From: Spinacia oleracea
Lineage: Eukaryota > Streptophyta > Magnoliopsida > Caryophyllales > Amaranthaceae
Assembly (NCBI RefSeq): GCF_020520425.1
Contig: NC_079492.1
Location: forward strand, 141,302,361-141,366,360
Reading direction: 5' to 3'
DNA length: 64,000 nt
Notes under the pieces: model-generated
Databases searched by the model: none
Seen by the model: the letters and a program-made list of their open reading frames with translations, nothing else
Told to the model about the DNA's origin: nothing
Part shown: positions 24,336 to 36,577 of the stretch, piece after piece
Position numbering within the stretch: position 1 is the first letter of the stretch
How the letters are laid out: the number at the start of each line of letters is the position of its first letter
Made by a program: the position numbers and the translations under genes

Positions 24336-25369
24336 GGCTCCGTTCTATTGGACTTATTTTGACTGAACTTACACTACAAAATTATGCATCAATTAGAGAT
24401 GGGTTTTGAGACGGATACAACAAACGTCTCAAAATAGAGACAGATTACTAAATTTCGTCTCTAAATTAAAATTGAGAGGAAATTGTATAGGGAGTTTCAA
24501 AAATTCCGTCTCAAATTTGTAACGGATTTGCAAGAATTCCGTCTCAAATTGTTTTGAGAAGCTCTCTATAGAGACGCCTTATTTTCGTCTCAAATCCGTC
24601 TCTAAGCATCATTTTGAGACGGATTTGGACTATATAGAGACGAAATTCCTCGTCTCTATAAAATGATTATTTTGTAGTGTTATATTATCTGAACTTATCT
24701 GACTAATTAGGTTGCGTTCTATTCCCCTGATTTCAACTTATTTTTCCTGAACTTATCTTATCTGAACTTAACTGAACTTATCTGAACTTATTAGAACTTA
24801 TCAAAACTTATTTTAGTTTTAAATTGAACTTGGCCAACCCTTATTTTTCCCGAACTTATCTTATCTGAACTTATTTGAACTTAACTGAACTTATCTGAAC
24901 TTATTTTTCCTGAAATAAGTGGAAATAAGGTGAACAGAACAGGGCCTTAACTGAACTTATCTGAACTTATTTTATCTGAAAAAACTTATTTTGTCTGAAA
25001 TAAACTCATTTGTGTGTAAAAATGTCTGAAAAAAACTTATTTTCCTGAACTTATATTATCTGAACTTAACTGAACTTATTTTGTCTGAAATAAGTCAAAA
25101 AAGGTTGCGTTCTTTTCACCTGATTTTCACTTATTTTTCCTGAACTTATCTTATCTGAACTTATCTGAACTTATCTGAACTTAACTGAACTTATCTGAAC
25201 TTATTAGAATTTATCAAAACTTATTTTAGTTATAAATTGTACTTGGTCAACCCTTATTTTTCCTGAACTGAACTTATCTGAACTTAACTGAACTTAACTA
25301 AACTTATCTGAACTTATCTAAACTTATTTTTCCTGAAATAAGTGGAAATAAGGTGAACAGAACATGGCC
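24336..25369. mobile_element. Nested Tourist-like elements with CTGAACTTAT repeats
   Basis: An outer left end TTA-GGCTCCGTTCTATTGG is broken by a CACTA MITE (24372-24679). A complete inner Tourist copy follows (24710-24946, ends GGTTGCGTTC and GAACAGGGCC, TTA on both sides), and another related copy finishes near 25369 (GAACATGGCC-TAA). The interiors are tandem arrays of 'ctgaacttat' units. The assignment of outer ends is partly inference. Confidence 0.7.
24372..24679. mobile_element. CACTA-type MITE, GAGACGGA family
   Basis: Ends CACTACAAAAT and ATTTTGTAGTG, with TTA on each side. The interior is built of repeated, mutually complementary GAGACGGATTTG/CAAATCCGTCTC blocks. A fragment of the same family lies at 26130-26312. 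Confidence 0.88.
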
Positions 25370-25794
25370 TAAGTCGAACAGAATAAGGATTTAGATGTGT
25401 TATCTACTTAAGCGATCCGCAAAAGGATGAGCACAAAATTCATGCCTTTAAATCGATCGAGGAATAGAAATTCCCCGCAAACCGAAAGAACAAAATCAAT
25501 AACATAAACCTAAAAATCAATTAAAACTCAGAAAAATAAATAAACCGATGACGACTAATCGACTATGTATTAATGTATGAACAAAATCTCTATATACACC
25601 AAAAGGAAATATAATGATGATTGATTTTGTAACCAATCATTCTAGAAACGAAGATATCTTTCTTATTTAGATTTATTACGTCATTTTTTTTTCCAAAACT
25701 AGTCTTAGAATAATTTGATATAGTGTTGGGAAAAGGATCCATATGGTGCTCGTCTTACCCAAAACTAGCATTGCAACTTATACATTAATAAAGA

Positions 25795-26079
25795 TTAGGT
25801 CTCGTACATGCACGGATATTATAAAATTGTAATTGGACCATTTTTTTATAAAATATTTGAGTAATAAAGAATATTCGAAATGAAGTAGTATGAAGTACAC
25901 AAGATTTTGACAGATTTTCAAACATTAAAAAAGTTTTAGTCAAATATACTTAATCTTTTCCATAAAAAGTTATTGAATATAGTAAATGAATAAAAAAAGG
26001 AAAAAAAATTGACGGGAAATTTTTTACCATGAAATGACACGTGTCATTCTTGATATCTGTTTTAGTGTAATGTAATAGA
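25795..26079 (-). mobile_element. Non-autonomous Helitron, inverted short copy
   Basis: Read on the minus strand it starts TCTATTACATTACACTAAAAC after A, contains 'aatgacacgtgtcat', and ends with a hairpin near 'ccgtgcatgtacgag' and CTAA before T. It is a deletion derivative of the elements at 6501 and 8279. Confidence 0.65.
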
Positions 26080-26129
26080 TTAGAGATGACTTTTTAAATG
26101 GATACTATAACGTAACATCCGTAGTAAAA

Positions 26130-26515
26130 ATTTCGAGACTAATTACTAGAAAAAAAACTTTCTCTAAACAAAAATTCAGATGAAAATGTATATGGAGTTC
26201 AAAAAATCCGTCTCAAATTTGTAATGGATTTGCCAACAGTCGGTTTCAAAGATTTGAGACGACCTCGATAGTGACGTCTTATTTTCGTCTCAAATCCGTC
26301 TCTAATCACCATATTTTCACTAAAAAAATTGTACCATTAACGACGGGAAATCCCGTCACTAAAGGCCAATAATAGTTGATTAATGACGGGATTTCCTGTC
26401 GCGAACCCGTCATAAAAGAGGGCCGTCGTTAATGAAAAATCTCGTCGTAAAAGACATTTGCGACAGTTATTTCCGTCTTTATTTGTTTGTTAGTCCCGTC
26501 GTAACATTAGTAAAA
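26130..26515. mobile_element. Two CACTA-type MITE fragments joined
   Basis: Positions 26130-26312 carry the GAGACGGA pattern of the 24372 family. Positions 26318-26515 carry the GACGGG pattern of the 36578 family, starting CACTAAAAAAATTG but lacking the right end. Confidence 0.65.
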
Positions 26516-27240
26516 GCATCGAATAAAGAGTTTAAGAGGCTTATCCCCGGCATCAAACAAATAATCCGGGGACGTAAGTTAAAGCAAACAAGATAGTAAT
26601 GTATATGGTGAGTTGGCGAAGTTTTACTGTGCTTTTGAGAAAATAATGTCTGGATCGACTTAGGTAAAAGTCTTGAAAACATCTTCCACCTATAATCCCT
26701 TTTGATTTATTTCTATATAATTGATTTGGGTGAATTAATGCGTACGATTACATTCACACCATTAAGCCAGAATTTGTTTGCTATATGTATATATATACAA
26801 CTACTCATATATCAACATCATAAATATATCCTGCGATAGCAATACTCATACATTCTCCTTATACAAACCAATTCAACGATATTTTGGCCTATTGGTTAAA
26901 ATTGAGAGTTTTTAATTGTGCACATTAATTTGTAATTCGATTTTGAGAACAAGGATCCCGTACTAATTGCTCAACGATTTATCAAATGACTTGGATTTTC
27001 AGATAATAAACTATCGTTACTCCAGTCGTTTGGTAAATCGTGGATGCAATTGGTACAAATTCTTGACATGAAAACTTAAAGGTTTGCAAGCATATCGATC
27101 ATATATACCACATCAGGTAATTTCTCTCTTGATTTGCATTCAAACTTATTGACGTTTTTGCATCAGAATTAAACTTAATGACATCCACAATTTTGCCTCC
27201 AGTAAAACCACTACGGGTCAAACCAATCCCTGGACTATGG

Positions 27241-27472
27241 ACCATGGTGCACAGTAAGCATGGTTCACCAAAAGAACATATGTGTATATATAAAAGAACA
27301 TGACATTACGACAAAAGAACATGCGGTATAATATTTTACTTTTCTGTTATAAAAAATAATATATTATTTCACTATTATTAAAAATATAAATTAAAAAATT
27401 TATTCATGTTCTTTTCACGTAACCAGATGCTCTTTTAATTATATACTAGTGTTTTTAAGGTGCACCATGGTT
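27241..27472. mobile_element. Small inverted-repeat element
   Basis: The ends ACCATGGTGCAC and GTGCACCATGGTTCAC form an inverted repeat around A/T-rich DNA with repeated 'aaaagaacat'. The superfamily is uncertain. Confidence 0.5.
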
Positions 27473-28526
27473 CACCTTCTAAATTGCACGGGTCAAACTC
27501 GGGGTTTAGTTTAAGCTAAACTAAGAGACCGATGTCTAAACCAATAGTTCTCTTCGACTGTTTATGCATTTTCCTCCGTTCTATTTACTTCAAATTTTGT
27601 TCAAGGCAAAATTTAACCTACTTGAGATAAGCGATTTTACTTGGTATAACCTTGGATAGGAATTTTGCATAGCCAAAAAAATAAAAACGTAGTACATTTG
27701 AGTTGCCTACATAGATCATAGAGTGGTAATTGAATTATTTAGACGCACACACATAAATAACTTTTTGAATAAAAATGATAATTAACAATAAATTCGATAA
27801 TTATCGTTCTGTGATTCGTCAGTGAAATAATTAGAGTTAAATCTTTATGCATTAAACATACTTAAATAGGATTATTTGCTAAGAAGAAAATGGGCAGATC
27901 ATATCATAGATCGAAGAAAAGACATGGATTCTTAATTCACCTTAATTTGTTCCTTTCTTGATCTAATAATGAATGCGAACAAGCTTAGTATGTCGATCTC
28001 TTTCATAAATATAGAGATATTGTTATGGATCTGACAACCTAATAAGGTAGAGGAGAATATGATCCAACGTACACGTATAGTAGGAAACACTCTTCTAGCT
28101 AAGTTAAATTATAAAGGTGATATTTCCTCGCATCATATCTTACTTAGTTACTTGGCTACTTCAATATTGGGCAACTCACGTGCAAGTGCAAATGAGTTTC
28201 AACTTTCAAGTTTCAATTTGTTGAAAAATTTCCTCTGTCCAAGGAAATAATGTAATATTTTTGACATTTGGATATTTAGGTGTTAATTAATTGATTAATT
28301 ACCCTAGTCCAAACACATCTTTCTGTTTCGTGCATTTTACTATGCAACACATCCATGCAACCAAGATTTTAGATCGATCGTTACGTTAGTTCGAACATGG
28401 GTTTTTCAAATTGAAGCTCGAGCTCGAGCCCAATAATGACATCAAGAGTTCAAGACAGTATTGAAATGATTATTCATCAAGATATGTAATACTACGTACG
28501 CACGATCGATCGACAAGGATTTAAAA
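27473..28526. other. Spacer with nothing recognised
   Basis: A/T-rich non-coding DNA. A 63-codon frame at 28059-28250 has no recognisable motif and no supporting context. Confidence 0.4.
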
Positions 28527-28974
28527 GGAACAAAATTAAAGATAGAAATTAAAAGCAAAATATCAAGAAATGCATGGATCACATATATAAATAAAAACAC
28601 TGATGTATTAATTTTCATTAATTCATACTCCAACACAACAAAAGAAAATTGATATGATCCTTAATGAAAAGGATAAAATCAATATTACAAATGCATGCAT
28701 ACATTAGCTAGATGAGAACGTACACTCGTACAGTATACCATAATGATCATGCATCGATCACTAAGCTATAGGCCGGTATACACTGATCGAATTAAACTCG
28801 ATTAGTAGGACTAGCAAAGTTTATTCTAAGCTTAAAGGAAATTTGGATGAGCTAGTGTTGCATAGCTAGCGGACCGGGGCAAGTTAATTAAGAACTTGAT
28901 AGATCGAGTAATTAATTAAATTAGTACTTCCCCTAATTAGCCAAGCTAAGCTAAGATAATTAAGTGGTAATTAA

Positions 28975-29352
28975 TTAATAACACTTGTAAAGGGAAGCAT
29001 TGTTGTAACCACAAGAGTTAAGGATGACAAGAAGCTCTTTGTTAAGGAGTGAGTTGCCAGTGAGGCCACCTAAGAGACCGCCAAGAAGGTTAATAAGAAC
29101 ACCAAGGGTGCTTCCTAAAGGAGTGTTTTGTAAGCTTGAGCAAAGACAAAGAGCCAAATCAGCATCAGCAATTCCATGAATGAGTTCACAACATGGTGTA
29201 CCTGATTGTCCACCTAATTCAGCATTAACAAGACCATCTGCTATGTTGATACAAGCATTCAGATCTGGGCATGTTGCTGTTGCATTTGCTGACACAAATG
29301 CAAACAATGCTAGGTTAACCATTAACAAAGCAACAGCAGATTTGGAGGCCAT
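28975..29352 (-). CDS. Secreted eight-cysteine (hydrophobic seed/LTP-like) protein, copy 1
   Basis: This intronless frame encodes 125 residues. Residues 1-24 form a signal peptide (hydrophobic core A-V-A-L-L-M-V-N-L-A-L-F, Ala-x-Ala cut near A22-N-A). The mature part has eight cysteines at 28, 34, 54, 55, 69, 71, 114 and 124, spaced C-X5-C-X19-CC-X13-C-X-C-X42-C-X9-C, the eight-cysteine motif of the hydrophobic-seed/hybrid proline-rich (pEARLI1, DC2.15) branch of the lipid-transfer superfamily. The usual proline-rich linker is absent and a Gly/Leu-rich loop (L-G-G-L-L-G-G-L) lies at 89-97. A role in the cell wall or in lipid binding is inferred from the family. A TATA box lies about 110 bases upstream. 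The protein is identical to that of copy 2. Confidence 0.93.
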   Translation of the reverse strand: MASKSAVALLMVNLALFAFVSANATATCPDLNACINIADGLVNAELGGQSGTPCCELIHGIADADLALCLCSSLQNTPLGSTLGVLINLLGGLLGGLTGNSLLNKELLVILNSCGYNNASLYKCY

Positions 29353-29458
29353 TTTTAAGCTAGGCTTAATTATATTGATTAGAGAGAATAATATAGCTAG
29401 ATCTGAGAGAATGTGTTTGTTGGTTTGGGTTGTGATTGATATGCTGCATGTCTTGGGT

Positions 29459-29465
29459 TTTTATA
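29459..29465 (-). promoter_or_regulatory. TATA box of eight-cysteine gene copy 1
   Basis: On the minus strand the sequence reads gtcTATAAAAaccc, 107-113 bases upstream of the ATG, in the same context as copy 2. Conservation between arms and the position support a core promoter. Confidence 0.75.
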
Positions 29466-29822
29466 GACTTCATCCAAGGTCTTTTTCGTCATTTTCTTCT
29501 CTGTTTTAGATGTTTAATTAGTGCCCACTTATCTTAGTTAACAATTTAATTAATAATAGTAGGCTACTAGTACGTACTTGTCTAGTACTTTAATCTACCT
29601 ATAACGAATAAAGTGTTATTTAACTTGCAATTTCAGCATTCCTTTGATTTGCTGTTCAAATTATTAAAAATAACTTATGACTCCCATCTCCAAAACTAGC
29701 TAGAAGTTAGTAAACTCATAGGACTTCGTGTACACTTAATTTTATTAAGAGATGTATTTAAGAATAACTCATTCTTAATTGGTGGCCGGTTGTAATAATC
29801 TAGTTAAAATCGGAAAATGTTT

Positions 29823-29988
29823 GGTTGACCCTAAGGGTTAGCAACCCTTAAGATACATATATATAACATAAAATAATATATAAGTGTAATTAATTGGAGA
29901 GAGAAAGTGTTATAAGGTTATTTTCAATGCATTTGTAACCAATCATAACTCAATATTTAAAGGGTTACCAACCCTTAGGGTTACTCTA
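29823..29988. mobile_element. Small inverted-repeat element
   Basis: The ends 'accctaagggttagcaaccctta' (start) and its near inverted copy 'agggttaccaacccttagggtt' (end) flank about 110 A/T-rich bases. It lies just inside the left arm boundary and has no counterpart at the right arm, so it belongs to the spacer. Confidence 0.65.
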
Positions 29989-30129
29989 TCATTGTCCGTT
30001 AAAATCTTCTATTCCAAAATTTGTGTACCACTTGTCCACTTGTATGTCACTTTCTTAATTAATTGGTTCATATTTGTAATTAGTCAACCACTTTTATTTT
30101 CATATCTAAAACAATTTTAATATTAACCA

Positions 30130-30500
30130 ATGAAAAGAAGCGACACACAAGTGGTACAAGGATTGTGGGCTGGACAGAAAATTTGGCTCCTGAAACCAAT
30201 TTCGGATTTTGAAGTTAAGAAGGCCATGTTTGATGTGAAGGGTTCGACTTCTCCAGGGTTTGATGGTATTTCTGTTGATCTCTATATATATAAGAAGTAC
30301 TGGAATGTCGTGGGACGCGACACTCCGTTATTAGTGGTATATATATAACATTTCTTTGCAACAGGTTTCCTATTAAAGCAATGGAATCAAACATTATTGG
30401 TCATGATACCAAAGATTTCCACTCATGAGTAAGCTAGCTAGCTAGTAAGTTGAGACCCATCAACCCGTGTAACACTATTTATAAGTGTGCGTCAAAGCAG
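30130..30500 (+). pseudogene. LINE reverse transcriptase remnant
   Basis: The frame from 30130 reads K-P-I-S-D-F-E-V-K-K-A-M-F and then S-P-G-F-D-G-I-S-V-D-L-Y, matching the start of plant LINE (L1-type) reverse transcriptases, where P-G-P-D-G is diagnostic. In other frames the similarity continues ('F-F-A-T-G-F-L-L-K-Q-W-N' and 'L-R-P-I-N-P-C-N-T-I-Y-K') to about 30490, with stops and a shift between the parts. No catalytic F-A-D-D is present. It is an old 5'- and 3'-truncated fragment. Confidence 0.8.
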
Positions 30501-31357
30501 TCTTGCCTACTTTGATAGGCGAATTATTATGGGTAAAAAAAAAGACAAATCCAAAATTTGTATGGTAAATAACTCATGGGACCGTAAACTCGATATTCAG
30601 GGAATAGTCAAGCTATATGAGTTGAGGGAACGGGAATCGGACTTACCGGAGAGTCAACTGGTTGGATGTGGGATGGTTAATGCCTGCCTTTCTGTATTTG
30701 TTCGATGTTCTAAATCTAGAGATCGAACTCTTATGATATCCTAGCTTGTTCAATCTAAGTCGTTGATGTGGGATAGTTTCATGCCTTCTTGGTGGGCCCC
30801 AAATCCTAATTACTACGACAAGTTTGGATGGATGGATGCCGTGAAAATCTTACTCCGTATTATACATTATCTAACTAAATTCTGAAAGAAGTTAGGAAGC
30901 ATGGCATATATTGATAAATAACATGCACCCCTAAATTTAAGCCGTTCTTACATCCTTCGCAAGTCGCAAGTATGTTCTAATTAAGCAATTTATCACTATA
31001 CGACAAAAGCATATTTAAGCATATGCTTGCTAAGCCCCATGAGTTTACTTCTACAAACGGTAATTAGTTTTTTAATTAATTCCTCCTTAAAGAAAATCAT
31101 TATTTCTAATTAATTCCCTAATTGCAAGCTACTTGTTAAAACGTACTTGTATTTGATAAGTGCCAACTAGTAACATTTTTCTAATGCTTATGATCCACCA
31201 TATTGCCCTCACCTCAATCCGTACGGACCTTAATTACCTTAACATCGCCAACAATCTTTTGAATGTCAAGTTTGGTAGCCAAGCAAGGTTAATTTAACCG
31301 TTTGATCGATGCGGCTCTCTGCCTCCGCACTAGCCTTAAGACCACCTCCATCTCTAG
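30501..31357. other. Spacer between LINE remnant and copia element
   Basis: An 85-codon frame (30487-30744) shows no domain and may be further degenerate LINE sequence. The rest is A/T-rich without recognisable elements. Confidence 0.4.
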
Positions 31358-31604
31358 TGACAAAAGTCACAAGAGATTAATTAGAGAGGAATTATTGCAC
31401 TCATTCTCATTGATTCACTGTTCACCAAATACATCATCCTCTACATATAGCTTGACAGCAAATGAGAGAAGGCACTACAAGACAAAAGTAAGACAGCTCA
31501 TAGTACTAAGGACTAGGGGATAATCAGGTGCATCACAGTGCACAATAAAGGAAAATAACAAACTAGTAAAATGGGTAATTAAACAAAGCAGCTCCCTCTC
31601 ATCA
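31358..31604 (-). repeat. 3' LTR of the copia element
   Basis: 247 bp; on the element strand it starts TGATGAGAGGGAG and ends GACTTTTGTCA. The polyprotein stop codon TGA is the first three bases of this LTR. Confidence 0.95.
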
Positions 31605-34600
31605 CTCCCCCTCAAGCTTGGGGTGCATCTCGGTAACTCCAAGCTTGGACAGAAGATAGTCATGTTGTGCAACAGGGAGGATTTTGGTTAGTATGTCAGC
31701 CAATTGTTTTGAGGTGCTCACATATGCAGGAACTATTTCACCACTTTGCACCTTGTCTCTCACAAAGTGTTGATCTATCTCCACATACTTGGTTTTCTCA
31801 TGAAGTACCGGATTTGTGGCAATGGAAATGACTACCTTATTGTCACACTTCAAGATGGCAGAGTTAATATTCTTGAGACCTAGATCTTTCAACAAAGAAG
31901 TCAGCCAAGTAACTTCACAAATTGTAAGAGCCATTGCTCTGTATTCGGCCTCAGCAGAAGACCTTGCTACCACCTGTTGTTTCTTGGCTTTCCATGATAT
32001 TGGCGAGTCTCCTAATAGGATGCAATATCCCGTGGTTGACTTCCTTGTGACCGGGCAGCCTGCCCAATCACTATCACAGTAGGCAGTTAAGACCGCCGTT
32101 GACTCACTTGCCAAGAGTATGCCTTTCCCAGGAGAGCTCAACAAATACCTCAATACTCTATATGCAGCTTGTAGATGAGAAGTAGTGGGTGATTGCATAA
32201 ACTGAGCTAGAACTTGAACAGAAAAATTTATATCAGGTCTTGTGATGGTTAAGTACAACAATTTACCTACCAATCGTTGATAATTTTCTGCATTTGGAAG
32301 TGGATCTCCCAAGGTGGGTGTGAGCTTCACATGACTGTCCATGGGTGATTTCAATGGTCTTGCCTTTGTCATACCAAACTCAGCGATCACATCACGAACA
32401 TACTTTTGTTGAGAAATAAAAATTCCAGACTTTGAGTGTTCTATTTCTAGACCAAGAAAGTACCTGAGTTTGCCTAGATCCTTCATCTTGAACCGTTTTG
32501 ACAACAAGGATTTTAAGTTATCAATTTCCTGTTGATTGTTGCCAGTGATCAACAAGTCATCAACATAAATGAGGATAGCCACAAAGCAGCTCCCTGATTG
32601 TTTTGTGAACAGAGAGTAGTCAGCTCTAGATTGGACGTAGCCAAATGATTTTAATGCCTCTGTCAATTTGGCAAACCATTGCCTAGGGGCTTGCTTAAGA
32701 CCATACAAGGACTTGTTCAATTTGCAAACCCAATTGTCAGGTTTCTCCCCCTCTTCTTCACGCACGGGCAAACCTGGTCCCACATAACCCTTAGGCAATT
32801 TCATGTAAACATCTTCAACTAAGTCTCCATGTAGGAAGGCATTTTTAACATCCATTTGACAAGTGATCCAACCTTGCATTGCAGCAACGGCTAGGATGGA
32901 CCTAACAGTTGTCATTTTTGCAACAGGGGCAAAAGTTTGATCGAAGTCAATTCCAGGCCTTTGTCTACAACCCAAGATGACCAACCTAGCTTTGTTTCTT
33001 TCGACAGAACCATCAGAATTGCATTTGGTTTTATATATCCACTTGTTACCAATAGCCTTCTTGCCGGGTGGTAACTCAGTGAGCTCCCAAGTATTGTTGG
33101 ATTCAAGGGCTGCCAACTCTTCATTCATCGCTGCTGTCCAGCAAGAGTGTTTAACAGCCTCCTTGAAAGAAGTGGGATCTGTACACTTTGTTACATTTGC
33201 TAGAAAACACCAGAAGTCTAATGATACAGTTGTATAAGCAAGTGTGGCAATGTGAACAGGTGAATTATTTGTTGTTGTGCAAGCAAACTTCTCATAATCT
33301 TTCATCCAAACTGGTGGTTTGATGGTTCTGTCAGATTTTCTGATTATAGGAGGTACGGGTGAGGGTGAAGAAGAAACAGGTGGTGTATTTGTGGGCGGAG
33401 GAAGATCAGGCTCAGTGTTTGTGGGTTCAGGAATCAATTGGAAGTACTCCTCATATTGAAGAGCAGGAGATATTTGAGGAGTTGTGGTTGGTATTGGTTG
33501 TAAGATGGATTCTAAAGTTGCGTTGTTATATGGGAAAATGTTCTCATGAAATTTAACATCATGTGATACAAACCTTTTCTGTGTCAGCAAGTTCATGAGA
33601 ATATATCCCTTGGTGTTTGGTGGATATCCAAGGAAGATACAAGGAACACCCCTAGGACTTAATTTGTCAGGATGAATCACAGGAGTATAGGCAAAGGCCA
33701 AGCATCCAAACACCTTCATGATGTCGTAGTTTGGACGCTCCTTGTAGAGTTTCTCAAACGGAGTACGGTTAGCAAGAACCGGAGTGGGCAAACTATTAAT
33801 GATGTATGCAGCAACTAACACACAATCCCCCCACAAAGACAAGGGCAACCCAGCTTGAAATCTAAGAGCTCTGGTGATTTCAAGAACATGTTTGTGTTTC
33901 CTCTCGGCTCTCCCATTCTGTTGTGGTCTATCCACACATGAGGTTTGATGAAGTATTCCATAGCGAGAAAACAAGGGATTGACTTTAGTGTCATTCAACT
34001 CTAATGCATTATCAGAGCGAATGAATTTGACCTTTTTATCAAATTGAGTTCTTGCATAATTCACAAAGGTTTCAAGTACGTCCAAGGCCTGTGACTTTTC
34101 TTGCAACAAATATATCCAGGTTGTTCTACTGCAATCATTAACAATATTCAAAAAATATCTATACTTTCCCTTGGCCAAGACTTTATATGGACCCCATATG
34201 TCCGTGTGCACTATCTCAAAAGGTGTTGAAGCCATAGACTTACTAAGCTTGTATGGCAATTTAACAAACTTAGCCATAGGACATGTTATACATGTGCAGT
34301 CATAGGCACCTATCTGACTAGCAATGGCAGGGATTAACTTGAGTTTGGGTGTAGGTGCATGCCCAAGCCTATTGTGCCATAAGGTATAAGATTCAACAGT
34401 TGCTAAATTGCTACTGTAATTCCTTCGTTCATAGTCACCAAAGGCAGCACACAGAGTGTTCATATCAACAGAATCTACGGGCACATCCAAAAGATAATAC
34501 AACCCATTTTGGAGCTTACCAACTCCTTTGATTTTCCGAGACGCGTTGTCTTTGATCACACAAAATCCAGAATGAAAAGTAACTTGACAATTACTGTCTC

Positions 34601-35981
34601 TACTCAACTTGTTGACAGAAAGCAAATTATATTTGAAAGTAGGCACTCCCAATACATTTTTTAAAACAATACCATTAGGCAAGGCAATATCACCAATGCG
34701 TGAAATTTTAGACACATCACCATTTGGTAAATGTATACTAGGAACTTTATTCACATTCACAGAATTATGCATAATGTCAATGTTTGCCGTCATATGATCT
34801 GATGCACCAGAATCAACAATCCACATATTCATATCAGTTGAAACATTGCAACAAGTAACCATACCACTAAAAGCATGATCTAGTTCGTCATCTGTCTCTG
34901 AAGTGGAAGCAGGGGTTGAAGACATACCAGAGAATTTCTTCAAGAACTGCTCAAATTGTGGTGCCGAGAAAGTTACAGAGCCGTGATCTGAGAAAACATC
35001 TGAACTACTGCTTGCTAAAGCAGCAGTTTTAACCTCACCTTTTCCACAGTTCTTGGGCCACTTGCTCTTAGTATTACTTGCACCACTCTTTTGTTGTTGC
35101 TGTTGTCGATATTTGGGATGCCACTTTGGGTACCCAATCACAGTGAAACATTTGTTAGCATAGTGACCTTTACCTCCACAAGCTGTGCAAGAAACTTCAG
35201 AGCTTCTGCTAAACATGGCTGCTGTCTCCATTTCTGTTTTTACAGGTCGCAGAACCTCCCTTTGAGACTCCTCATGTTGTATTGCCGAGCATGCTGTTTC
35301 AACTGTCGGAAGCGGAGACATAAGGAGAAATTGGCTACGTTGAGGACTATAGTCATCATCCAATCCGTTCAGGAACTCAAAGAGGCGATTTTCCTCATGT
35401 TGCCTCTCCATTGCTCGCAAAAATGTAGTTATATCATTTCCAGTTGTTGTGATAGCAGGAAGAGCACTCATTGAATCCAACTCCTGCCACAAAGCACCCA
35501 TCATAGTGTAGTATTGATGGACAGGAACTCCGTTTTGCTTGAGATAATATAAATCTCTCTTCAACTTGTATTTGCGAGATCCGTTTGTCAAGGAAAACTG
35601 TTTCTCAAGGCTGGACCAGATCAAACGAGCTGTGTTTAAGAAAAGAATAGAACTTTTAATAGATTTAGATACTGAGCCATGGAGCCACCCAATCACGGTG
35701 GAATTACAGGTGTCCCATTGCTCCGCCTTTATGGCGTCATCGGTAGGGCGAAGAACAGTTCCCTTTACAAACCCCAACTTCCGCTTCGAAGAGAGGGCAA
35801 TCTCCATCGATCTTTGCCATGTCCGATAGTCGCTGGAACCGGTGAGTTTGGAGACGGCGACGGAGTAAGAACTCTCGGAGGGATGAAGATAAAGCGGGCT
35901 CGTCACATCTATGGCGACGGGGTTGGAAACGACGTTCTCAGAACTTCCTGCCATTTGGATATCAAGGGAAAGCAGCTCCAA
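31602..35981 (-). CDS. Ty1/copia Gag-Pol polyprotein
   Basis: A single frame of 1459 codons carries the full copia order. There is a Gag domain (about 40-245) and a zinc knuckle C-X2-C-X4-H-X4-C (265-278). The aspartic protease has [10 protein letters not shown] (387-396). The integrase has an H-H-C-C start near 536-567 and catalytic D594, D657 and E693. The reverse transcriptase (about 960-1210) includes [11 protein letters not shown] and the Y-V-D-D site at 1138-1141. RNase H starts near A-Y-C-D-S-D-W-A-G (1299-1307) and continues to S-A-E-A-E-Y-R. Integrase before reverse transcriptase defines copia. The second Met (codon 10) may be the real start. No stop or frameshift interrupts it. The lineage looks Ale/Retrofit-like from size and LTR length, which is a guess. 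Confidence 0.97.
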   Translation of the reverse strand: MELLSLDIQMAGSSENVVSNPVAIDVTSPLYLHPSESSYSVAVSKLTGSSDYRTWQRSMEIALSSKRKLGFVKGTVLRPTDDAIKAEQWDTCNSTVIGWLHGSVSKSIKSSILFLNTARLIWSSLEKQFSLTNGSRKYKLKRDLYYLKQNGVPVHQYYTMMGALWQELDSMSALPAITTTGNDITTFLRAMERQHEENRLFEFLNGLDDDYSPQRSQFLLMSPLPTVETACSAIQHEESQREVLRPVKTEMETAAMFSRSSEVSCTACGGKGHYANKCFTVIGYPKWHPKYRQQQQQKSGASNTKSKWPKNCGKGEVKTAALASSSSDVFSDHGSVTFSAPQFEQFLKKFSGMSSTPASTSETDDELDHAFSGMVTCCNVSTDMNMWIVDSGASDHMTANIDIMHNSVNVNKVPSIHLPNGDVSKISRIGDIALPNGIVLKNVLGVPTFKYNLLSVNKLSRDSNCQVTFHSGFCVIKDNASRKIKGVGKLQNGLYYLLDVPVDSVDMNTLCAAFGDYERRNYSSNLATVESYTLWHNRLGHAPTPKLKLIPAIASQIGAYDCTCITCPMAKFVKLPYKLSKSMASTPFEIVHTDIWGPYKVLAKGKYRYFLNIVNDCSRTTWIYLLQEKSQALDVLETFVNYARTQFDKKVKFIRSDNALELNDTKVNPLFSRYGILHQTSCVDRPQQNGRAERKHKHVLEITRALRFQAGLPLSLWGDCVLVAAYIINSLPTPVLANRTPFEKLYKERPNYDIMKVFGCLAFAYTPVIHPDKLSPRGVPCIFLGYPPNTKGYILMNLLTQKRFVSHDVKFHENIFPYNNATLESILQPIPTTTPQISPALQYEEYFQLIPEPTNTEPDLPPPTNTPPVSSSPSPVPPIIRKSDRTIKPPVWMKDYEKFACTTTNNSPVHIATLAYTTVSLDFWCFLANVTKCTDPTSFKEAVKHSCWTAAMNEELAALESNNTWELTELPPGKKAIGNKWIYKTKCNSDGSVERNKARLVILGCRQRPGIDFDQTFAPVAKMTTVRSILAVAAMQGWITCQMDVKNAFLHGDLVEDVYMKLPKGYVGPGLPVREEEGEKPDNWVCKLNKSLYGLKQAPRQWFAKLTEALKSFGYVQSRADYSLFTKQSGSCFVAILIYVDDLLITGNNQQEIDNLKSLLSKRFKMKDLGKLRYFLGLEIEHSKSGIFISQQKYVRDVIAEFGMTKARPLKSPMDSHVKLTPTLGDPLPNAENYQRLVGKLLYLTITRPDINFSVQVLAQFMQSPTTSHLQAAYRVLRYLLSSPGKGILLASESTAVLTAYCDSDWAGCPVTRKSTTGYCILLGDSPISWKAKKQQVVARSSAEAEYRAMALTICEVTWLTSLLKDLGLKNINSAILKCDNKVVISIATNPVLHEKTKYVEIDQHFVRDKVQSGEIVPAYVSTSKQLADILTKILPVAQHDYLLSKLGVTEMHPKLEGE

Positions 35982-36116
35982 AACGTCTTTAGGTCAAAAT
36001 TGATTTGGGGGAAAAAAAAATTTGAGAAAGATCGTATTTTGTTGGATGAGCTTCGAATGAACTTTGGCTTTTAATTCTCTTGCCTAATTATTTCTCTTAA
36101 TGCTCCGATACCATGA

Positions 36117-36363
36117 TGACAAAAGTCACAAGAGATTAATTAGAGAGGAATTATTGCACTCATTCTCATTGATTCACTGTTCACCAAATACATCATCCTC
36201 TACATATAGCTTGACAGCAAATGAGAGAAGGCACTACAAGACAAAAGTAAGACAGCTCATAGTACTAAGGACTAGGGGATAATCAGGTGCATCACAGTGC
36301 ACAATAAATGAAAATAACAAACTAGTAAAATGGGTAATTAAACAAAGCAGCTCCCTCTCATCA
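36117..36363 (-). repeat. 5' LTR of the copia element
   Basis: 247 bp, one substitution from the 3' LTR. It should carry the element promoter. The adjacent bases at about 36101-36114 form the tRNA primer-binding site. Confidence 0.95.
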
Positions 36364-36577
36364 CTAGGTGCATGTCGTCGGTAGATCGAATCATTGGCCT
36401 TATTGATGACCTCCAAACAGTGTTGGTGCTACAATGGTGTCATGATTATTGAACCCTGTGCAATTTCTCAAAATGTAGACCTTTATTCCATTAAAAGAAA
36501 AAAGAAAAGAGAACTGAAAAAAAATAAAGGACTTGTTAAGAATTGAACTTATAATCTTGGATATCACATAACAGTAC

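Larger units (their letters stand above)
28527..29784 (-). repeat. Left arm of a large inverted duplication
   Basis: The reverse complement of this arm matches 37080-38316 almost end to end: 3' flank, coding sequence, leader, TATA box and roughly 300 bases of promoter. The coding part differs at only four silent positions; non-coding parts carry several small indels. The spacer is about 7.3 kb, of which 5.0 kb is a later copia insertion. Confidence 0.93.
31358..36363 (-). mobile_element. Complete Ty1/copia LTR retrotransposon
   Basis: The element is about 5.0 kb in minus orientation. Both LTRs are 247 bp (31358-31604 and 36117-36363), run TG...CA on the element strand and differ at one position (g versus t in 'aataaa[g/t]gaaaa'). 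The primer-binding site next to the 5' LTR reads TGGTATCGGAGCA on the element strand, close to the initiator-Met tRNA complement. A purine tract (CTTGAGGGGGAG) abuts the 3' LTR. CTAG flanks both outer ends (31354-31357 and 36364-36367); copia usually makes 5 bp, so one base may have changed. With an unbroken polyprotein and near-identical LTRs it inserted recently. Confidence 0.96.

Noticed and set aside
31816-36074. Several plus-strand frames of up to 131 codons across the copia element
   Set aside because: They are shadows of the 1459-codon minus-strand polyprotein.
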